From positions 1-13,235 of the forward strand of contig DJYW01000051.1 in assembly GCA_002450255.1 (NCBI GenBank): 13,235 nucleotides of DNA, written 5' to 3'. The translations under genes were made by a program, and so were the position numbers. The notes below the pieces were generated by a model that worked only from the letters and a program-made list of their open reading frames with translations, ran no database searches and was not told where the DNA came from. Shown here one piece after another: positions 6,814 through 13,235 of this stretch (positions are counted from its first letter, which is position 1; the number at the start of each line of letters is the position of its first letter). This stretch comes from Gammaproteobacteria bacterium UBA6968 (lineage in GTDB: Bacteria > Pseudomonadota > Gammaproteobacteria > Pseudomonadales > Azotimanducaceae).

Positions 6814-8127
6814 CTAATCGAACCGACTTTGCCACCAGCGTTGGGTTCGCGCCAATAAGGCGTCTTTATCAATCCGTTTGAGTGTGCCGTCGCGGAGCAC
6901 GCAGGTGCCGTTGACGAAGACATGGTCCACACCGCAGCCGGCGCCGCCGTGCACCAACGCGGCGAAGGCGTCGTGCATGGGTTGGCTGGCGAATCGATTC
7001 GTGCGTACGCAGCAAATATCTGCGGCTTTGCCGACTTCTAGCGAACCGACTTCACTTTCCATACCGATTGTCTTGGCGCCGTCGAGGGTCGCCATTTTGA
7101 TTTGATCTTTAGCGCGGCCGTGTTCCGGATTGGCTTGCGCCAGTTTGGCGAGCAACGCACCGTGGCGCATTTCCGCAAACATGTCCAGGGTGTTATTTGA
7201 GGCGCCGCCGTCGGTGCCCAACCCAACGGTGATGCCATGCTGTCGCAAAGTCGCCACGGGACAAGTGCCAGAAGCAAGTTTCATATTCGAAGTAGGGCAG
7301 TGCACGATGCGAGTGTCACTTTGGGCGATCCAGTCGATTTCTTCAGACGTGAGCTGAGTCATGTGCACTGCCTGCAACTGCGGACTTAATAAGCCGATGT
7401 CCCGCAGCAGCGCAAGCCAACTGCGGCCAATTTGTTGATGCGCACCGGCGACCTCCTGAGCATTCTCGTGCATGTGGATTTGCACCCCAAGATTGAGTTC
7501 ATTGGCGTACATGGCCACCCGCTCTAAATCCTTTTGCGTTAGGGTGTAGGCAGAGTGCGGTCCCAAAGCCACGCGGATCAGCTCGTCATGTCGATACGCA
7601 TCATGCAGCGCTAAACCTTTATGCAGCGCATCATCGGCATCCTGCGACCAGGCGGTGGCGAACTGAATAATTGGGAAGGTGATTTGGCAGCGCATCCCTG
7701 CCGCTTTCGCCTCGCTCGCGATTGCCTCGGGAAAGTAATACATGTCGGAAAATGTGGTGGTGCCCGTCGCCAGCATTTCCGCGATGGCTAATTGGGTGCC
7801 TAGCGCAACGGCCTCGGCATCCATGTGTTCTGCCTCAAGTGGCCAAATGGTTTGATTTAACCAAGCCTGTAGCGACAGATCCTCGCCCGCGCCGCGCAGC
7901 AGAGTCATAGCCGCGTGACCGTGCGCATTGATCAGCCCTGGTAAAACAATGTGATCGCGCAAATCGAATAGCTGCTCGGCCTGATAATTTGCTGCCAGGG
8001 TCTCATTCGGCTCGACAGCAACAATGCGCTGATTGGCTATCGCGACCCCGTATTGGGTTAACGCGATGTTTTCCGGCGCGACGGGTAGCAACCAACCGGC
8101 AAAAATAAGGGTATCTACTGTATCCAT
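6814..8127 (-). CDS. mtaD: 5-methylthioadenosine/S-adenosylhomocysteine deaminase-type amidohydrolase
   Basis: This 437-residue protein is a TRZ/ATZ-type metal-dependent amidohydrolase. Members in this genomic position deaminate methylthioadenosine or S-adenosylhomocysteine to the inosine derivatives; in Pseudomonas this feeds methionine salvage. The metal and substrate motifs are complete: His69-x-His71 in NAHGHAAM, HMHE at 218-221, His255 (HMTQLT), HCPTSNMKLASG at 277-287 and Asp306 in GTDGGASNN. It ends with two tandem TAG codons. The neighbours ubiG and yciK match Pseudomonas, but mtnA, normally found between mtaD and gyrA, is not in this window. The ATG at 8127 has no Shine-Dalgarno sequence; instead a TATACT box lies 6 bases upstream, suggesting a leaderless message. 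Enzyme class is secure; the exact substrate is inferred from family and context. Confidence 0.88.
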   Translation of the reverse strand: MDTVDTLIFAGWLLPVAPENIALTQYGVAIANQRIVAVEPNETLAANYQAEQLFDLRDHIVLPGLINAHGHAAMTLLRGAGEDLSLQAWLNQTIWPLEAEHMDAEAVALGTQLAIAEMLATGTTTFSDMYYFPEAIASEAKAAGMRCQITFPIIQFATAWSQDADDALHKGLALHDAYRHDELIRVALGPHSAYTLTQKDLERVAMYANELNLGVQIHMHENAQEVAGAHQQIGRSWLALLRDIGLLSPQLQAVHMTQLTSEEIDWIAQSDTRIVHCPTSNMKLASGTCPVATLRQHGITVGLGTDGGASNNTLDMFAEMRHGALLAKLAQANPEHGRAKDQIKMATLDGAKTIGMESEVGSLEVGKAADICCVRTNRFASQPMHDAFAALVHGGAGCGVDHVFVNGTCVLRDGTLKRIDKDALLARTQRWWQSRFD

Positions 8128-8163
8128 AGGAGGAGTATAACGGTGCGGCGGGGAAGTCAGAAG
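8128..8163 (-). promoter_or_regulatory. Candidate leaderless promoter of mtaD
   Basis: On the minus strand TATACT (8139 down to 8134) is followed by only six bases (CCTCCT) before the mtaD ATG, so RNA would be expected to start at or next to the A of the start codon. A weak -35 (TTCTGA, 3 of 6) lies 17 bases upstream, inside the last codons of the decayed receptor fragment. No ribosome-binding site precedes the ATG on this strand. The -10 match is good, the -35 poor. Confidence 0.35.
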
Positions 8164-8557
8164 GGTGTGGTGAAATGCTCGCCCCGCATGCTAGTGAGCA
8201 TAGTGCGTTTGACGCCGCACATAGAACATGCGTTAGTGATGCGGACGCTTGGAGAAGCGGCAAGCGCTTCGGAAAGGCTTACCGCTCGGCGCGTGTCGAC
8301 GATCACGTTTGTGAAGATAACCTCCTTTAATGCGGCAGTATTGTATAGCCGTTGCCGGACCCCGCGGCCAACAACTTATTCAATTACCCGCATCGCCTCG
8401 TCACTGTTCGTGCTCGGATCGACGGCTCTTTCAACCGTAGCTGCTTGAGTGGTTACTGGTATCCAGCTCAGCAAGGCGGTGAGTGAGAAGCTTAAATGCA
8501 GAGTGTCAAATGGGTTGCTCTCAGTCTCTTAAAGTTAAAAAAGCGAACGTAGAGCAT
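8157..8557 (-). pseudogene. Broken 5' fragment of a TonB-dependent receptor
   Basis: Read on the minus strand, this looks like the start of an outer-membrane TonB-dependent receptor. From the ATG at 8557 a 21-codon frame gives a basic segment (FKRLRATHLTL) and stops at 8492-8494. The adjacent frame carries on from about 8501 with a hydrophobic stretch and signal-peptidase-like end (SLTALLSWIPVTTQA). It reaches SDEAMRVIE, stops at TAA (8376-8378), and continues open in the same frame with LKEVIFTNVIVDTRRA, SLSEALAASPSVRI and NACSMCGVKR..MRGEH before TGA at 8157. That last part matches the plug-domain start of receptors with a Cys-x-x-Cys-Gly motif. Similarity ends next to the mtaD promoter; the rest of the plug and the barrel are missing. 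A frameshift, an internal stop and 3' truncation indicate a dead gene. Assignment rests on motif reading only. Confidence 0.5.
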
Positions 8558-8596
8558 ACATTTATTGTTAGTTAAAGAAGCTAGATCGATAATTAT

Positions 8597-8626
8597 TTTC
8601 ATTCTCTTAACCAGGGTTAATGTCAA
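8597..8626 (-). promoter_or_regulatory. Candidate promoter with palindromic operator upstream of the receptor fragment
   Basis: On the minus strand a perfect -35 box TTGACA (8626-8621) is followed directly by the inverted repeat TTAACC-CT-GGTTAA (8620-8607) and, 17 bases after the -35, by a poor -10 (AATGAA, 3 of 6). The position of a perfect 6+2+6 palindrome between the boxes is typical of a repressor site. It points toward the broken receptor whose ATG is at 8557. No regulator can be named. Confidence 0.35.
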
Positions 8627-8771
8627 GGATCATGCTCGAGCCTGTTCAGGACTTTGCCTAAGAGATGGTGAACGGCTAGTGGAAACTATAGATTGCGAGT
8701 GAGTATCGAGGGTAAAGCAGAGTTCAATTGTTGTACCTATCGTCGAGGGGGCGTTTCTAAGGTTGCGAGTC
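8627..8771. other. Intergenic DNA with no recognised feature
   Basis: Stop codons break all frames. I see no RNA gene, terminator or convincing protein remnant here. Together with the flanking fragments it belongs to a 1.2-kb stretch (8128-9358) that lacks an intact gene. Confidence 0.5.
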
Positions 8772-8933
8772 TTATTCTGCTTTGGATCTATTTACCGCTG
8801 CCGGAGTTAGGCCATGTTGCTGTCGGGGCCGGTTGTACCAACAATCAGCAATAGCTGTTTTCGTCCCAATAATTTCTGAGCTAGCGAATTCGATCGCTTC
8901 GATAGAATGCTCGGGCAAGATTGGTCCAGAATT
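8772..8933 (-). pseudogene. Possible C-terminal remnant of an integrase-core transposase
   Basis: A 53-codon minus-strand frame without a start codon ends at TAA (8772-8774). Its last third reads AIADCWYNRPRQQHGLTPAAV, resembling the Y-N-x-x-R-x-H-x-x-L-x-x-x-(T/S)-P end of IS3-type and related DDE integrase-core transposases, where a stop also follows soon after. Upstream the frame is closed by TAG and I cannot recognise the DDE catalytic residues or the insertion-sequence ends. A second minus-strand frame overlaps it and looks like nothing known. If right, it is a scrap of an old insertion sequence; if not, chance coding. Confidence 0.28.
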
Positions 8934-9071
8934 CTAAAGATCTCATTTCCCGCATGGGCATCACTGTGCTCATCCATTAAATCCGCACCGCTAGTATTTT
9001 CAAAAAATCAAGCTTATGGCTTTTCCGGTGTTTAGGTCCGTTGGTCATCAAATACTCGTTGCTCGTCTGGC
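8934..9071. other. Intergenic DNA with no recognised feature
   Basis: No open frame of convincing composition, repeat or RNA is seen. It separates the possible transposase remnant from the leader of the intact TonB-dependent receptor and is somewhat richer in A and T than the flanking genes. Confidence 0.45.
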
Positions 9072-9083
9072 GGGAGGTGTTAA

Positions 9084-9362
9084 TTGGCTGATGTTCTAGC
9101 AGGTTTGCGTTCGAGAGGTTGGATAAATCGAACAATTACTCTATGGGGAGCCCCTCGGGAGAATTTGAGCTGGCACTGCACCGCGCACCATCACGCAGGA
9201 CAAGTCCTTGATATCACTCCAGAACGACGTGTTGCTCGTGGGCTACTCGTCGGTTCTTTGTGCTCTGTTTTTAGGATCCTCGGAATCTGCTTAAGCAGGC
9301 GTAAGACCGCAGCAGCTCAACCATCTGGATTTGAGATGAACATGTACTGGAGAGGAACATGA
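9084..9362 (+). CDS. Doubtful 92-residue leader ORF ahead of the TonB receptor
   Basis: I do not recognise this protein. It would start at TTG 9084 with a strong ribosome site GGGAGG (9072-9077) six bases upstream, and end in a TGA that overlaps the receptor ATG (ATGA at 9359-9362), the arrangement used for translational coupling. The predicted sequence is basic with scattered Trp, His and Cys, has a moderately hydrophobic stretch (GLLVGSLCSVFRILGICL) and no known domain. The receptor has its own ribosome site, and the composition is not typical of a conserved protein. The ORF may therefore be accidental, or a relic of the decayed insertion. Kept only because start and stop signals are both unusually good. 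Confidence 0.18.
   Translation: MADVLAGLRSRGWINRTITLWGAPRENLSWHCTAHHHAGQVLDITPERRVARGLLVGSLCSVFRILGICLSRRKTAAAQPSGFEMNMYWRGT
9287..9298. promoter_or_regulatory. 12-base perfect palindrome upstream of the TonB receptor
   Basis: CTGCTTAAGCAG is a perfect palindrome 60 bases before the receptor start codon; another, AGGATCCT, lies just upstream at 9273-9280. Such symmetry in the leader of a nutrient receptor suggests a regulator site or a small RNA hairpin, but it does not match the Fur box or another operator I know. Confidence 0.25.
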
Positions 9363-12355
9363 AGAAAGCTATTGTCACTTTCGTGACTTTTGTAATGTTT
9401 GTTGGCCGCGAGGATCGCCGCCAAAAAATCCACCGAAATCGTCGGCACTTTAGTAGTGTCTGGGTTGCTACAGCGGTAAGTAGCCTGCTGTTGGTACTGG
9501 GAGCGGTGATGCCAGATTCATCTTACGCAGCAGAGGCGCGTACGATTGAGGAGGTTTTGGTAACTGCTGAGCGGCGCGAGGCCTCTATTCAAGATACTTC
9601 TATTTCGATTACGGCTTTGACCGGCGATTTCCTCGATGATTTCGGGATTCGTAATCAGGAAGATCTGCAAAATTTCGTCCCAGCGACGACTATCCAACCT
9701 TACGACGCAACCATTCGTGGTGTTGGTCGTAACTTTCGCGCACTTGGTGGCGACCCGGGCGTGGCAACGTATATGAACGGGGTTTATTCCGAAGATTTGC
9801 TGACAGCTACTGCAGCGACGTTCTGGGACGTTGAGCGCATCGAAGTGTTGCGCGGTCCACAGGGTACCTTGTATGGCCGTAATGCTGTCGGCGGCGCGAT
9901 GAACATTCTTTATAAAAAACCGACAGATTACTTTGAGGGTGCGGTGAGAGCCATTGCGGGAAACTTTGGTACCCAAGAATACTATGGCGCATTTTCCGGG
10001 CCGCTCATTCAGGACAAATTGTCCGGTCGTATAAATTTCAGCTTGAGAGATCGTGATGGCTTTATTGAAGAGATCGGTAAAGGCGAAGACATTGATGGCT
10101 TGGGAACACGCAATATTGCTGCCCAATTTCAATGGAATCCCACCGATACGCTAACAGTCGACTTTCGCCAAAACTGGATGACAATTGATCGTAGCTTTGG
10201 TGGCGGTAACGGTGGTGGTCTGGTCATTCTCAATGAGGAAGGCAAACCGTCTCGCGTTACCGATGCGTTGGTGCCGGGCTATCGCCGGATCGATACGAAA
10301 AACACGGCTGTAGCGAATTATGATGAAAATAACTGGTATGACTCGAACAAACCGATTCTCACATTTACCAATCCGCTAACAGGCAAGGCCGAGCAGGCGC
10401 AGCGAAACCGGCCGGGAATCGACTTCATCAATTCGAATGGTTTCCAGAACGCGGCGGCGTCCTTAGATGGATTCAACAATACGAGCGCTGCGAGCGCCAA
10501 GCGTTACAACAATTGCGTATTTGAAGGCAAGATTGATGGGAAGGACCTATGCGCTGCGACGAATGGTGCGAACAAAGAATTGTTTACCCAGCGTGGCACG
10601 CAAATGACGGTGAGTTGGGATGCTAATGATCAAATGACGTTTAAGTACATTTATGGCCACAATAAGCTGTCCTACCAGCGCACCACTGACGATGACAATA
10701 CCGCTAGTGAGTATCACGATCGGCAGTTTTATGTAAACCATGAAGCTAAATACAGCTCTCATGAATTCCAGATGTTTTACGACATCAACGAAAACTTCAA
10801 TCTGACCTCCGGAATCTTTTTCTACGATGCGATAATTGATCAGCGCGGTGATTACTACTCATCAATTGGCGAAGATCGCATGCGCAACGAATACGAAGAT
10901 AAGACCAAGCTCTCGGCTGCAGCCGCTAAATTGCTAGGTAACGCGAATTTAGAGGGTTTGAGCTTCTCAACTATCGCCTTTCAAGGTGCGCCAATGGTGA
11001 ACTTATATACCGCTAAGAATGCCTGTAAAGGCGCCAACGCGGCGGCATCCTGTAAGCCCAACTATTCGTTAACCGATGGAACTACTGCTGCCCTAAATAT
11101 AAAAACCAGTCGCTGGTATGGAGATAACGGTACAGATAGGGCTCTGGATGTGACGCACGGACCGCGCACTGTGGCATCTGATTTACTCTACGCTACGCAA
11201 ACAGACCGAAAAGCGTTTGCCGCGTATAGCCAGGGTGCATGGGATCTCTCCGAACGCTTTACGCTGACGCTTGGCTTGCGTTACGCGTCGGATGAAGTCA
11301 AGGGCGAAGAAAACCTATGGCGTTATTCTGAGACTGGTGGCCCCAACAATGGGCTTATGACTCTGTTTGGGGGGCTTGCAGCCATTAACCGCGTGAACGG
11401 AGGATTAGTCGACGATGGCACGGGCGCGCTAAATAAACCAACGTCTAAAGTCACCAATGGTGGCGTACCCTATGCGCTCAGTGTTTATCGTCCGTTTAAA
11501 CGCAAAGACACCAAGACCACCGGGCGAATTAATTTGGACTGGGATATCAATGATGATGTGATGATGTACTTCTCCATCACATCTGGATACCGCTCCGGCG
11601 GCTACAATCTCGTGTTCTTTAGCAATACGCCGACGTATCAACCGGAAGAATTGATTTCTTACGAGATGGGCTTAAAGGGTCGGTTTATGGACAATACCCT
11701 GCAGATCAACGCGTCTGCCTATAATTACGACTACAAGCACATCCATACGACCGTCACAGAAGTCAGCAGCATTGGGGGATACACCACATCCGTCGTCGCG
11801 GTGCCCGGCGCCAAGATTCAAGGATTAGAGACTGAAGTGCTGTGGTTGGCTACCGATGCGTTTACCTTGGGTATGAGCGCGAGTTATACGCCGAGCGAAT
11901 ACACTAAGGATTATTACGCAATTGATCCCGCCAACAATGAGCGCCCGTCGTCATTGTATCCAGACTTTGAAAGGCTGCGTCTGAATATTAAAGGCAACCA
12001 GGTCTTACAGATGCCAGAAATCAAAACTAATCTGTGGGGAACCTACAAATTTATGCTCAGCGAAGGCGCCAAGTTGGAACTGTCGGGCATATACAGCTGG
12101 ATAGACAAAGTGTATTACTCGCCGTTTGAGAGCAAGCGGGAAATGGCAGATGCATACGGACGCCTGGATTTGCGAGCCTCATGGACATCAGGTTCGGAAA
12201 GTTGGGTGGTAACCGGATTTATAAACAACGTCATGAACGACATCGGAGTACTGCAAGTAGTGCGTGAGGGTCAAAACGAGTTTTTCCGGAGATCTGCCGG
12301 GGTGACCTCACCACGGATGTACGGTTTGGAGATGACGTATAACTTTGCTAAGTAG
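9359..12355 (+). CDS. TonB-dependent outer-membrane receptor, substrate unknown
   Basis: This 998-residue protein is an outer-membrane active transporter powered by TonB-ExbBD. The N-terminus is unusual: a short hydrophobic stretch (residues 2-15), a strongly basic block (GREDRRQKIHRNRRH, 16-30), then a signal-peptide core (about 31-55) ending SYAA-EA. The TonB box EEVLVTA is at 64-70. The plug follows (about 70-185) with IRGVGRNF, the IEVLRGPQGTLYGRNAVGGA signature (161-180) and MNILYKKP. The rest is a 22-strand-type beta-barrel ending in RMYGLEMTYNFAK. This type is abundant in marine and hydrocarbon- or steroid-degrading gammaproteobacteria and sphingomonads. No neighbouring gene reveals the substrate. 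The ATG at 9359 has GGAGAGG upstream. A strong terminator follows, so the gene is probably a single transcript. Family is certain, ligand unknown. Confidence 0.95.
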   Translation: MKKAIVTFVTFVMFVGREDRRQKIHRNRRHFSSVWVATAVSSLLLVLGAVMPDSSYAAEARTIEEVLVTAERREASIQDTSISITALTGDFLDDFGIRNQEDLQNFVPATTIQPYDATIRGVGRNFRALGGDPGVATYMNGVYSEDLLTATAATFWDVERIEVLRGPQGTLYGRNAVGGAMNILYKKPTDYFEGAVRAIAGNFGTQEYYGAFSGPLIQDKLSGRINFSLRDRDGFIEEIGKGEDIDGLGTRNIAAQFQWNPTDTLTVDFRQNWMTIDRSFGGGNGGGLVILNEEGKPSRVTDALVPGYRRIDTKNTAVANYDENNWYDSNKPILTFTNPLTGKAEQAQRNRPGIDFINSNGFQNAAASLDGFNNTSAASAKRYNNCVFEGKIDGKDLCAATNGANKELFTQRGTQMTVSWDANDQMTFKYIYGHNKLSYQRTTDDDNTASEYHDRQFYVNHEAKYSSHEFQMFYDINENFNLTSGIFFYDAIIDQRGDYYSSIGEDRMRNEYEDKTKLSAAAAKLLGNANLEGLSFSTIAFQGAPMVNLYTAKNACKGANAAASCKPNYSLTDGTTAALNIKTSRWYGDNGTDRALDVTHGPRTVASDLLYATQTDRKAFAAYSQGAWDLSERFTLTLGLRYASDEVKGEENLWRYSETGGPNNGLMTLFGGLAAINRVNGGLVDDGTGALNKPTSKVTNGGVPYALSVYRPFKRKDTKTTGRINLDWDINDDVMMYFSITSGYRSGGYNLVFFSNTPTYQPEELISYEMGLKGRFMDNTLQINASAYNYDYKHIHTTVTEVSSIGGYTTSVVAVPGAKIQGLETEVLWLATDAFTLGMSASYTPSEYTKDYYAIDPANNERPSSLYPDFERLRLNIKGNQVLQMPEIKTNLWGTYKFMLSEGAKLELSGIYSWIDKVYYSPFESKREMADAYGRLDLRASWTSGSESWVVTGFINNVMNDIGVLQVVREGQNEFFRRSAGVTSPRMYGLEMTYNFAK

Positions 12356-12412
12356 CCCTCAGAGTAGCGATAACAAGGTTGAAGGCCTAGTTTATAAGGC
12401 CCACTAAAAGTG

Positions 12413-12442
12413 GACGCGGGCAGTAATTGCCCGCGTCTTTTT
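12413..12442 (+). terminator. Rho-independent terminator of the TonB receptor
   Basis: A perfect 10-bp GC-rich stem, GACGCGGGCA (12413-12422) with TGCCCGCGTC (12428-12437), encloses a 5-base loop GTAAT and is followed by TTTTT (12438-12442). It starts 57 bases after the receptor stop. A smaller hairpin, CCACT-AAA-AGTGG, abuts it on the upstream side. This is the strongest terminator in the window. Confidence 0.93.
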
Positions 12443-12678
12443 GTTTACGATCTATCGCATCGCCAAGATTTTCCCTCAAGTAGCCGTGCTGCAAAAAACG
12501 CCCTCGCCAGCAACCTTAAAAACGTCGCAATTCTAAAGCGTTTATTTGGCAAAAAGCGGCATAGAAACACCGTCAATTTATACGCGAATAAAGCCTAAAT
12601 ATATTGCCTAAATCCGTCGCCGAACGTTCCTATGTGATACCATCCAAGGCTTAGCTTTTGCTGGTTTAATCGAAATTT
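12443..12678 (+). promoter_or_regulatory. gyrA upstream region with a short direct repeat
   Basis: This AT-rich 236-base stretch must hold the gyrA promoter, but I see no pair of boxes with correct spacing that I would defend. GCCTAAAT occurs twice (12593-12600 and 12606-12613, period 13 bases). An extended -10-like TGTGATACC lies further down near 12634-12642. A clear Shine-Dalgarno sequence before the gyrA ATG is also lacking. A 62-codon frame across the terminator (12410-12598) is not credible as a gene. Confidence 0.3.
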
Positions 12679-13235
12679 ATGTCTGACGAATTGCCCGGGG
12701 ACACTCGCGACATTCAGCCCGTTAGTATTGAAGACGAGCTGCGCCAATCTTATTTAGACTACGCCATGAGCGTAATTGTCGGCCGCGCCCTGCCGGATGT
12801 GCGCGACGGCCTAAAACCCGTACACAAGCGCGTACTATTCGCGATGAACGAACTCAACAACGTGTACAATCGACCTTATGTCAAGTCAGCCCGCGTGGTC
12901 GGGGATGTTATCGGTAAGTACCACCCTCACGGTGACTCCGCTGTTTATGAAACAGTCGTACGCATGGCTCAGGATTTCGCCATGCGTTACCTATTGGTCG
13001 ACGGACAGGGCAACTTTGGCTCTATAGACGCTGACCCTCCGGCGGCTATGCGTTACACCGAAGTGCGCATGGCGAAAATCGCTTCGGAACTTCTTGCCGA
13101 CTTAGATAAAGACACGGTGGATTTCGTCGCGAATTACGACGATACACTCTCGATGCCCGAAGTATTGCCAACGCGCGTTCCGAACCTGTTGGTCAACGGC
13201 AGTTCTGGTATCGCCGTCGGCATGGCCACCAATAT
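12679..13235 (+). CDS. gyrA: DNA gyrase subunit A, N-terminal part (runs off the window)
   Basis: GyrA is the DNA-cleaving subunit of gyrase, which introduces negative supercoils using ATP with GyrB. The first 185 codons are present. The N-terminus ([37 protein letters not shown]) and [20 protein letters not shown] are diagnostic. With a 4-residue offset from E. coli, Ser87 corresponds to Ser83, Glu91 to Asp87 and Tyr126 (in MRYTE) to the DNA-attacking Tyr122. The quinolone region thus carries the sensitive-type Ser and a natural-looking Glu. The segment before the tyrosine reads [14 protein letters not shown] rather than the E. coli SIDGDSAAAMRYTE. The ATG at 12679 gives a start (MSDELPGD..) like relatives. 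GyrA rather than ParC is supported by [12 protein letters not shown] and VGMATN. The gene continues beyond the window. Confidence 0.96.
   Translation, partial: MSDELPGDTRDIQPVSIEDELRQSYLDYAMSVIVGRALPDVRDGLKPVHKRVLFAMNELNNVYNRPYVKSARVVGDVIGKYHPHGDSAVYETVVRMAQDFAMRYLLVDGQGNFGSIDADPPAAMRYTEVRMAKIASELLADLDKDTVDFVANYDDTLSMPEVLPTRVPNLLVNGSSGIAVGMATN

Noticed and set aside
8003-8263. 86-codon minus-strand ORF across the mtaD start
   Set aside because: Overlaps mtaD in another frame and is Cys/Ser-rich without family resemblance; the receptor-fragment frame explains the upstream part better.
8143-8448. Plus-strand 101-codon ORF starting GTG with a perfect AGGAGGAG ribosome site
   Set aside because: The Shine-Dalgarno match is striking, but the ORF is antisense to the receptor fragment, has shadow-like composition (many Arg, Ser, Thr) and matches no family. 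The purine run is simply the complement of the bases just upstream of the mtaD ATG.
9084-9200. Plus-strand leader ORF as an integrase-core (DNGPEF-like) remnant
   Set aside because: TITLWGAPREN only vaguely resembles the transposase motif; the catalytic Asp and Glu context is absent.
8128-9358. Remnant of mtnA in the gene-poor stretch
   Set aside because: None of the MtnA motifs I looked for (for example the RGAPAIG segment) appeared in the frames I translated by hand.
12356-12400. Additional terminator from GGCC-TAGTTTATAA-GGCC after the receptor stop
   Set aside because: Only a 4-bp stem with a long loop and no T-run; the downstream 10-bp hairpin is a far better terminator.
12410-12598. 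62-codon plus-strand ORF before gyrA
   Set aside because: Begins within the terminator hairpins and has no ribosome site; its composition looks random.

Overview
The window looks like the chromosome of a gammaproteobacterium, probably a marine Cellvibrionales/Pseudomonadales-type lineage. The reasons are the gene order yciO-trpS-scpA-scpB-rluB facing yciK-ubiG-mtaD, a ubiquinone gene (ubiG), a large TonB-dependent receptor and the start of gyrA. Pseudomonas carries related blocks. Species cannot be fixed from the sequence alone, and all family assignments come from reading motifs, not from a database search.

Layout. Positions 85-5109 (plus strand) hold yciO, then a compact trpS-scpA-scpB-rluB unit with gaps or overlaps of only a few bases, behind a good sigma70-type promoter at 914-942. 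These genes serve tryptophan-tRNA charging, chromosome condensation/segregation (the ScpAB partners of SMC) and 23S rRNA pseudouridylation. The TrpRS carries four cysteines spaced like the [4Fe-4S] site known from Thermotoga TrpRS. Positions 5127-8127 (minus strand) hold mtaD-ubiG-yciK: a methylthioadenosine/adenosylhomocysteine-type deaminase, the ubiquinone O-methyltransferase and a short-chain dehydrogenase. Their reading direction converges on rluB with 17 bases between stop codons. Both mtaD and UbiG relate to S-adenosylmethionine by-products. mupP, which sits between ubiG and yciK in Pseudomonas, is absent here.

Positions 8128-9358 are a 1.2-kb stretch with no convincing intact gene. 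It lies where Pseudomonas has mtnA, between mtaD and gyrA. On the minus strand I read a broken 5' end of a TonB-dependent receptor (8157-8557): signal peptide, internal stop, then a plug-domain start with a Cys-x-x-Cys-Gly motif. It has a candidate promoter and palindromic operator upstream. A second, weaker remnant at 8772-8933 resembles the C-terminus of an integrase-core transposase. This therefore looks like a decaying accessory insertion. An intact 998-residue TonB-dependent receptor of a different type follows on the plus strand (9359-12355), closed by a strong rho-independent terminator (12413-12442). gyrA begins at 12679 and runs off the window.

The most interesting points are the putative Fe-S TrpRS, the receptor graveyard replacing mtnA, the absence of mupP, and a possible leaderless mtaD promoter lying exactly at the edge of the decayed region. 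I found no CRISPR array, tRNA, rRNA, phage or defence system.
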